A DNA stretch of 7,123 bases from JBBPYA01 sp038200385 (GTDB lineage Bacteria > Actinomycetota > Actinomycetes > Mycobacteriales > Geodermatophilaceae), in the NCBI GenBank assembly GCA_038200385.1, contig JBBPYA010000065.1:1-7123 (forward strand), written 5' to 3'. The position numbers and the translations under genes were made by a program. The notes below the pieces were generated by a model. That model saw nothing but the letters and a program-made list of their open reading frames with translations, was not told where the DNA came from and ran no database searches. This document shows, one piece after another, positions 1 through 7,123 of this stretch. Each line of letters begins with the position of its first letter. Within the stretch, counting starts at the first letter, position 1.

Positions 1-19
1 TCGCGGTTCGCGGTCGGAG

Positions 20-37
20 GTTAACGGCTGCTAACAT
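20..37 (+). promoter_or_regulatory. Possible operator palindrome overlapping a -10 element, upstream of accD1
   Basis: Positions 20-35 read GTTAACGGCTGCTAAC, an imperfect inverted repeat with 12 of 16 bases symmetric and perfect GTTA/TAAC ends. It stands out as an AT-containing patch in a GC-rich leader. TAACAT at 32-37 fits the actinobacterial -10 pattern TAnnnT and would place transcription start near 43-45, leaving a leader of about 35-40 nt. No convincing -35 box is visible. The palindrome would overlap the -10, which suits a repressor, perhaps of the TetR type common next to acyl-CoA catabolism operons. The regulator is not in this window, so this is inference. Confidence 0.35.
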
Positions 38-80
38 TCGACGACAGGGATGCCGACAACGACGCCGGGAGGTCGCCGCC

Positions 81-1694
<1,614 letters not shown>

Positions 1695-1697
1695 TCG

Positions 1698-1720
1698 CCC
1701 GGTGGGCTCCGCCCCCCGGG
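1698..1720 (+). other. GC-rich hairpin between accD1 and accA1
   Basis: Starting 4 nt after the accD1 stop, CCCGGTGGG (1698-1706) and CCCCCCGGG (1712-1720) can form a 9-pair stem with one internal mismatch and the 5-nt loop CTCCG. No T-tract follows, only TTCCCCCC, so it is not a classical intrinsic terminator. It fills much of the only sizeable gap in the operon (50 nt). It could influence transcript stability or the accD1:accA1 ratio. The structure is visible; the role is inference. Confidence 0.4.
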
Positions 1721-1734
1721 TTCCCCCCAACTAC

Positions 1735-1739
1735 GAGGA
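1735..1739 (+). promoter_or_regulatory. Ribosome binding site that sets the accA1 start
   Basis: GAGGA at 1735-1739 lies 5 nt before GTG 1745, whereas the in-frame ATG at 1760 has no Shine-Dalgarno-like sequence at a suitable distance. This supports the GTG start and an N-terminus MFSTVMVANRGEIA, as is usual for the family. Confidence 0.7.
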
Positions 1740-1744
1740 CACGC

Positions 1745-3744
<2,000 letters not shown>

Positions 3745-3748
<4 letters not shown>

Positions 3749-4665
3749 GCTATCGGCTGGACCGGCTGCCCGAGGCGGTGTCGATCTACGAGGTCGGCCC
3801 GCGGGACGGGTTGCAGAACGAATCCGCGATCGTGCCGGTCGAGGTCAAGCGGGAGTTCGTCGAGCGGCTGGTGGCCGCCGGCCTGCGCACGGTCGAGGCG
3901 ACCAGCTTCGTGCACCCGAAGTGGGTGCCTCAGCTGGCCGACGCCGAGGAGCTGGTCCCGCTGCTGCCGGCCGCGGACGGCGTCCGACTGCCCGTGCTGG
4001 TACCCAACCAGCGGGGTCTGGAGCGGGCGCTCGCCCTCGGCGTACGCGACATCGCGGTCTTCGCCAGCGCCACCGAGACGTTCGCGCAACGCAACCTGAA
4101 CCGGTCCCTGGACTCGCAGTTCGAGATGTTCGAGCCGGTGGTGACCCGGGCGGTCGGCGCCGGACTGCGGGTCCGCGGCTACGTGTCGATGTGCTTCGGC
4201 GACCCGTGGGAGGGCCAGGTCGGCGTCGAGCAGGTGGCGGCGGTGGGGCAGCGGCTGCTCGCCCTGGGCTGCGACGAGCTGTCCCTCGGGGACACCATCG
4301 GCGTGGGCACCCCCGGACACGTCGCGGCGCTGTTGGCGGCGTTCGAGTCGGCCGGCGTACCGGTGGCGCAACTGGCAGTGCACTTCCACGACACCTACGG
4401 GCAGGCGCTGGCCAACACGCTGGCCGCGCTGCAGGCCGGGGTCACGATCGTGGACGCGTCGGCCGGCGGGCTGGGTGGCTGCCCGTACGCCGAGAGCGCC
4501 ACCGGGAACCTCGCGACCGAGGACCTCGTCTGGCAACTGCACGGACTGGGTATCAGCACCGGCGTAGACCTCGACCGGCTGGTCGCGACCAGCCGGTGGA
4601 TGGCACAGAAACTCGGTCGGTCCAGTCCCTCGCGGGTGGTCCAGGCCTTGAGCAGAGGAGCGTAA
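3745..4665 (+). CDS. hmgL: Hydroxymethylglutaryl-CoA lyase
   Basis: This 306-residue TIM-barrel lyase cleaves (S)-HMG-CoA to acetyl-CoA and acetoacetate, the last step of leucine degradation. The HMGL-like signature begins with YEVGPRDGLQNE (15-26), containing R20 and metal ligand D21. It continues with VEATSFVHPKWVPQ (50-63), SLGDTIGVGTP (180-190), HFHDTYGQALAN (213-224; metal ligands H213 and H215), GGLGGCPYAE (241-250; catalytic C246) and ATGNLATED (252-260; N255 ligand). All expected active-site residues of the human and bacterial lyases are present. There is no extended N-terminal targeting region. The GTG start at 3745 overlaps the accA1 stop (GTGA); no strong Shine-Dalgarno is visible, so translation is probably coupled to accA1. 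Citramalate or isopropylmalate synthase relatives are excluded by the GLGGCPYA loop. Confidence 0.95.
4654..4660 (+). promoter_or_regulatory. Ribosome binding site for the acyl-CoA dehydrogenase gene
   Basis: AGAGGAG lies inside the last codons of hmgL. It is followed by the HmgL stop TAA (4663-4665) and then two consecutive in-frame starts, GTG 4666 and ATG 4669. Spacers are 5 nt to GTG and 8 nt to ATG. Both are workable; ATG 4669 is preferred on codon type. Confidence 0.65.
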
Positions 4666-4668
4666 GTG

Positions 4669-5820
4669 ATGTTGGACTACCGGCTCGACGACGAGTTGAC
4701 GGCCCTGCGCGACGGCGTACGCGAGTTCGCGGTGGAACGGATCGCCCCGGTGATCGCAGAGCACTACGAGGCGGACACGTTCCCGTACGAGCTGATCGCG
4801 CAGATGGGCAAGATGGGCCTGTTCGGGCTGCCCTTCCCCGAGGAGTACGGCGGGATGGGCGGGGACTACTTCGCGCTCTGCGTCGCGCTGGAGGAGATCG
4901 CCCGGATCGACTCGTCGGTGGCGATCACCCTGGAAGCCGGGGTGTCGCTCGGCGCGATGCCGATCTACCGCTTCGGCACCGAGGAGCAGAAGCGGGAGTG
5001 GCTGCCCCGGCTGTGCACCGGGGAGATGTTGGGGGCCTTCGGGTTGACCGAGCCCGGCGGCGGGTCCGACGCCGGCGCAACGCGTACGACGGCGCGGCTG
5101 GACGGCGATTCCTGGGTGATCAACGGGACCAAGGCGTTCATCACCAACAGCGGGACGGACATCACCGGCTTCGTGATTGTGACCGCTGTGACCGGTGAGC
5201 GCGGTGACGGGCGCAAGGAGATTTCGGCGATCCTGGTGCCGTCCGGCACGCCGGGGTTCGTGGTCGGCCAGCGGTACTCGAAGGTGGGCTGGAACGCCTC
5301 GGACACCCGGGAGCTGTCCTTCGACGACTGCCGGGTCCCGGCGGCGAACCTGATCGGCGAGCAGGGCCGCGGCTACGCGCAGTTCCTGTCGATCCTGGAC
5401 GAGGGCCGGATCGCGATCGCCGCGCTGTCGGTCGGCCTGGCGCAGGGCTGCGTCGACGAGAGCGTGAAGTACGCCGGCCAGCGGGAGGCCTTCGGCAAGC
5501 CGATCGGGCAGAACCAGGCGATCGCGTTCAAGATCGCCGACATGGAGGTGCGGGCCTCGACGGCGCGGCTGGCGTACTACCGGGCGGCGGAGAAGATGTT
5601 GCGCGGCGAGCCGTTCAAGCGGGAGGCGGCGATCGCCAAGCTGTACTCCTCGGAGATCGCGGTGACCAACGCCCGCGAGGCGACCCAGGTGCACGGGGGG
5701 TACGGGTTCATGAACGAGTTCCCGGTGGCCCGGATGTGGCGGGACTCGAAGATCCTGGAGATCGGGGAGGGTACGTCGGAGGTCCAGCGGATGCTGATCG
5801 CCCGCGACCTGGGTCTGTAG
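4669..5820 (+). CDS. acdH: Acyl-CoA dehydrogenase, short/branched-chain type (AcdH-like)
   Basis: This 383-residue FAD enzyme introduces the alpha-beta double bond into an acyl-CoA, passing electrons to electron-transfer flavoprotein. Context suggests isovaleryl-CoA and other branched short-chain substrates. Both acyl-CoA dehydrogenase signatures are present: GLTEPGGGSDAGA (125-137) and the second from Q340 through VHGGYGF to D359. The mid-domain has INGTKAFITN (151-160) and the C-terminal helix GEGTSEVQR (366-374). The usual catalytic glutamate of the short/medium-chain class is present as E367. At the position used by classical isovaleryl-CoA dehydrogenase (LDLER), this protein has LDEGR (243-247), with glycine instead of glutamate. 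Length is typical of SCAD/SBCAD/AcdH proteins. It is the last gene of the operon, 3 nt after hmgL. GTG 4666 would add one residue. Exact chain specificity cannot be fixed from sequence. Confidence 0.93.
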   Translation: MLDYRLDDELTALRDGVREFAVERIAPVIAEHYEADTFPYELIAQMGKMGLFGLPFPEEYGGMGGDYFALCVALEEIARIDSSVAITLEAGVSLGAMPIYRFGTEEQKREWLPRLCTGEMLGAFGLTEPGGGSDAGATRTTARLDGDSWVINGTKAFITNSGTDITGFVIVTAVTGERGDGRKEISAILVPSGTPGFVVGQRYSKVGWNASDTRELSFDDCRVPAANLIGEQGRGYAQFLSILDEGRIAIAALSVGLAQGCVDESVKYAGQREAFGKPIGQNQAIAFKIADMEVRASTARLAYYRAAEKMLRGEPFKREAAIAKLYSSEIAVTNAREATQVHGGYGFMNEFPVARMWRDSKILEIGEGTSEVQRMLIARDLGL

Positions 5821-5843
5821 GTGGCCCGTAGTCCGTCGGAACC

Positions 5844-5896
5844 CCGCAACGGATGAGGATGTGGTCGGTCGACGACCGGAACCGCATCCGTTGTGG
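5844..5896 (+). terminator. Large hairpin downstream of the operon, possible terminator
   Basis: CAACGGATG (5847-5855) is perfectly inverted as CATCCGTTG (5885-5893). The stem extends outward through a G-U and two C-G pairs, giving 12 pairs from 5844 to 5896. An inner hairpin, CGGTC-GAC-GACCG (5866-5878), sits at the tip. It begins 23 nt after the acdH stop and lies between this gene and a gene reading toward it, so it could end transcription on either strand. No T-tract follows on either side, as is common for actinobacterial hairpins. Confidence 0.6.
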
Positions 5897-5983
5897 CCAC
5901 GGCGACACTGGCCTGGCGAGCAGTGAGCCGACGCAAGCGACCGGCCATGACGGCGCAGACGGCCCGTCGCGGTGACCGGACCG

Positions 5984-6370
5984 CTATCCGGGTGGTGCGG
6001 CTCCGGTCGGGGGGTCGACGTTCACCGTGGGAATGCCGCCGCCGGCCCGGGCGATCACGGCGACGGAGGTCTCGTCCGTCGGGTTGCTCTCGCGGTGCAC
6101 CGTGAACGCCGGTACATGCACGAAATCGCCGGCTTCGGCGTCCAGGTGGCCCTCGCCGCCCTCGAACTCCAACCGCAGTACCCCGGCAACGACGTACAGG
6201 CTGGTCTCGTTGCGGTCGTGGTGGTGCCAGGCCGACACCGAGTGCGGCTCGGTGTCGACCCGCCCGGCCCACAGCGTCGGCACCTCGAACGCCCGCTGTC
6301 GCTGCATGCCCGGCGTCGGGTCGGCCGCGACGAGCTCGCTCGCCCTGATCACCCGCACGCGTTCACTCAT
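5984..6370 (-). CDS. Small single-domain cupin protein
   Basis: A 128-residue protein with one conserved beta-barrel cupin domain. Cupin motif 1 is WHHHDRNETSLYVVAG (48-63), supplying H49, H51 and E55. Motif 2 is GDFVHVPAFTVHRESN (81-96), supplying H92 and ending in N96. The three-histidine, one-glutamate metal set is therefore complete, although the usual glycine of the PxG turn in motif 2 is F89. The fold could bind a metal for an enzymatic role or sense a small ligand; substrate cannot be assigned. It has no signal peptide or membrane segment and is probably cytosolic. The ATG at 6370-6368 is chosen because MSERVRVIRASEL gives a normal compact cupin. A longer reading would run into the neighbouring gene's coding strand with non-homologous arginine/serine-rich sequence. 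The Shine-Dalgarno is weak (GGCGGG directly upstream). It is divergent from the next gene. Confidence 0.85.
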   Translation of the reverse strand: MSERVRVIRASELVAADPTPGMQRQRAFEVPTLWAGRVDTEPHSVSAWHHHDRNETSLYVVAGVLRLEFEGGEGHLDAEAGDFVHVPAFTVHRESNPTDETSVAVIARAGGGIPTVNVDPPTGAAPPG

Positions 6371-6452
6371 CCCGCCAGTCTGCCGAACACCTGGGCGCCC
6401 GACACTGCGACCCCGGCTGGCCTCGCGGCGGGACGACGGCAAGGATCGGGGG
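6371..6452. promoter_or_regulatory. Divergent intergenic region between the cupin and DUF2630 genes
   Basis: These 82 nt separate two genes that read away from each other, so promoters for both probably lie here or extend into the genes. I see no convincing -10/-35 pair or operator. The only clear signal is AAGGA at 6441-6445, a Shine-Dalgarno 7 nt before ATG 6453. Confidence 0.4.
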
Positions 6453-6692
6453 ATGGACTCCGACGAGCAGATCAGGCAGCGCATCGCCGAGTTGGTCGAG
6501 AAGCAACATGCGCTGCGGCAGAGCACCGACGGCCCCGGCGACGCCGAACGGGACCAACTGGCGGCAATGGAGGTCGAGCAGGACCGGCTGTGGGACCTGC
6601 TCCGCCAGCGCGAGGCGTTACGCGACGCCGGCGCCGACCCCGACCAGGCCCACGAGCGCGCCGCCTCCGAGGTGGAGAACTACCGGCAGTGA
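6453..6692 (+). CDS. DUF2630 family protein, function unknown
   Basis: A small, highly charged 79-residue protein that resembles the actinobacterial DUF2630 family. The N-terminal helix has IRQRIAELVEKQHALR (7-22). A second segment has LAAMEVEQDRLWDLLRQREALRDAG (36-60) and the C-terminal tail has ASEVENYRQ (71-79). Both helices look amphipathic and could form a short coiled coil or helical hairpin. There is no cysteine, signal peptide or membrane segment. AAGGA (6441-6445) with a 7-nt spacer supports ATG 6453. Leucine 56 is encoded by TTA (6618-6620), rare in GC-rich actinomycetes. The stop TGA is 2 nt from the stop of the convergent gene. The family has no established function that I can name; assignment is from recall of the WDLLRQR...ASEVE pattern. 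Confidence 0.85.
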   Translation: MDSDEQIRQRIAELVEKQHALRQSTDGPGDAERDQLAAMEVEQDRLWDLLRQREALRDAGADPDQAHERAASEVENYRQ

Positions 6693-6694
6693 GC

Positions 6695-7123
6695 TCAGCG
6701 CGCCCAGGGATCCCCGGTCCGGTGGGTCGGGACCGTCCGAGGCGTGACCGACGTCGTGTAGGCACCCTGGTGATGCAGCAGCGGCGCGCCACCGTCGGCG
6801 ACGTGAGCGACACCCAGCACCTCACCGACGAGCAGGGTGTGGTCGCCGGCCTCGATCCGCTGCGTCGTACGGCATTCCAGGGCCGCCAGGGCGTCCTCGA
6901 TCAGGAGCGCGCCGGACAGCGGGCCGCGGCGGTGGTTGAGGTCGGCCAGCAGCAGCCGCGCGCTCGGCCGGCCCACCTCGCTGAAGCGGGTGGCCACGCT
7001 GCGCTGGGAGGCGGACAGGATCGAGGCCGCCCAGTGGTCCTGCCGCCAGAACACCTCGTGCAGGTACGACGAGGCGGCCACGCTGGCCAGCACGAGCGGT
7101 GGCGTCAGGGACACCGACGCGAA
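6695..7123 (-). CDS. Flavin reductase-like FMN-binding domain protein (partial, N-terminus beyond window)
   Basis: The visible 142 residues run open to the right edge, beginning FASVSLTPPLVL. That segment is internal in flavin reductases of the HpaC/NADH:FMN oxidoreductase type (usually about 160-180 residues), so roughly the first 30-40 residues are probably outside. Other family landmarks, numbered from the first visible residue, are WAASILSASQ (31-40), ALAALECRTTQRIEAGDHTL (78-97), LVGEVL (98-103) and APLLHHQGAY (113-122). Such proteins bind FMN and reduce it with NAD(P)H for partner monooxygenases, or act as stand-alone flavoproteins. The partner, if any, is not visible. The in-frame GTG at 7114-7112 is probably an internal valine, not the start. 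It is convergent with the DUF2630 gene, 2 nt apart, and unrelated in strand to the leucine operon. Confidence 0.85.
   Translation of the reverse strand, partial: FASVSLTPPLVLASVAASSYLHEVFWRQDHWAASILSASQRSVATRFSEVGRPSARLLLADLNHRRGPLSGALLIEDALAALECRTTQRIEAGDHTLLVGEVLGVAHVADGGAPLLHHQGAYTTSVTPRTVPTHRTGDPWAR

Noticed and set aside
1..14. Perfect tandem repeat TCGCGGT x2 at the left edge
   Set aside because: Only two 7-bp copies, cut off by the window edge; too short to call a repeat element.
15..20. CGGAGG that looks like a Shine-Dalgarno
   Set aside because: No start codon follows at a suitable distance with an open frame; the true accD1 site is GGGAGG at 67-72.
6027..6452. Upstream extension of the DUF2630 frame
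   Set aside because: It lies antisense to the cupin gene; the ATG at 6453 has its own Shine-Dalgarno and gives the usual small-protein length.
6371..6526. Longer cupin start 52 codons upstream
   Set aside because: The extension would overlap the divergent DUF2630 gene and is Ser/Arg/Cys-rich without similarity to cupins.

Overview
The window comes from a very GC-rich genome. The strong G/C preference at third codon positions, GTG starts and the gene order point to a member of the Actinomycetota. The first 80% is a compact plus-strand leucine/isovalerate-catabolism operon: accD1 (81-1694, methylcrotonyl-CoA carboxylase carboxyltransferase), accA1 (1745-3748, the biotinylated alpha subunit), hmgL (3745-4665, HMG-CoA lyase) and an acdH-like acyl-CoA dehydrogenase (4669-5820). 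From memory this order matches the Streptomyces accD1-accA1-hmgL-acdH cluster (SCO2776-SCO2779 in S. coelicolor). I could not run a comparison.

The operon makes sense as a pathway. The dehydrogenase oxidises a branched short-chain acyl-CoA, for example isovaleryl-CoA to 3-methylcrotonyl-CoA. AccA1/AccD1 carboxylates that to 3-methylglutaconyl-CoA. After hydration by an enzyme not encoded here, HmgL cleaves HMG-CoA to acetyl-CoA and acetoacetate. A short leader (1-80) carries a possible promoter and an imperfect palindrome that could be an operator. The genes are tightly packed: 50 nt between accD1 and accA1, a 4-nt overlap between accA1 and hmgL, and 3 nt between hmgL and the chosen acdH start. 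A large hairpin (5844-5896) follows the last gene.

The right part holds three small unrelated-looking genes: a minus-strand single-domain cupin (5984-6370), a divergent plus-strand DUF2630-type protein (6453-6692), and the C-terminal part of a minus-strand flavin reductase-like protein (6695-7123) that runs off the right edge. The last two converge with stop codons 2 nt apart.

I see no mobile element, CRISPR array, RNA gene or clearly new system; this is mostly a conserved metabolic locus. The points worth a second look are a roughly 9-residue insertion in the AccA1 biotin carboxylase domain, catalytic-base placement in the dehydrogenase that differs from classical isovaleryl-CoA dehydrogenase, the possible operator upstream of accD1, and a single TTA leucine codon in the DUF2630 gene.
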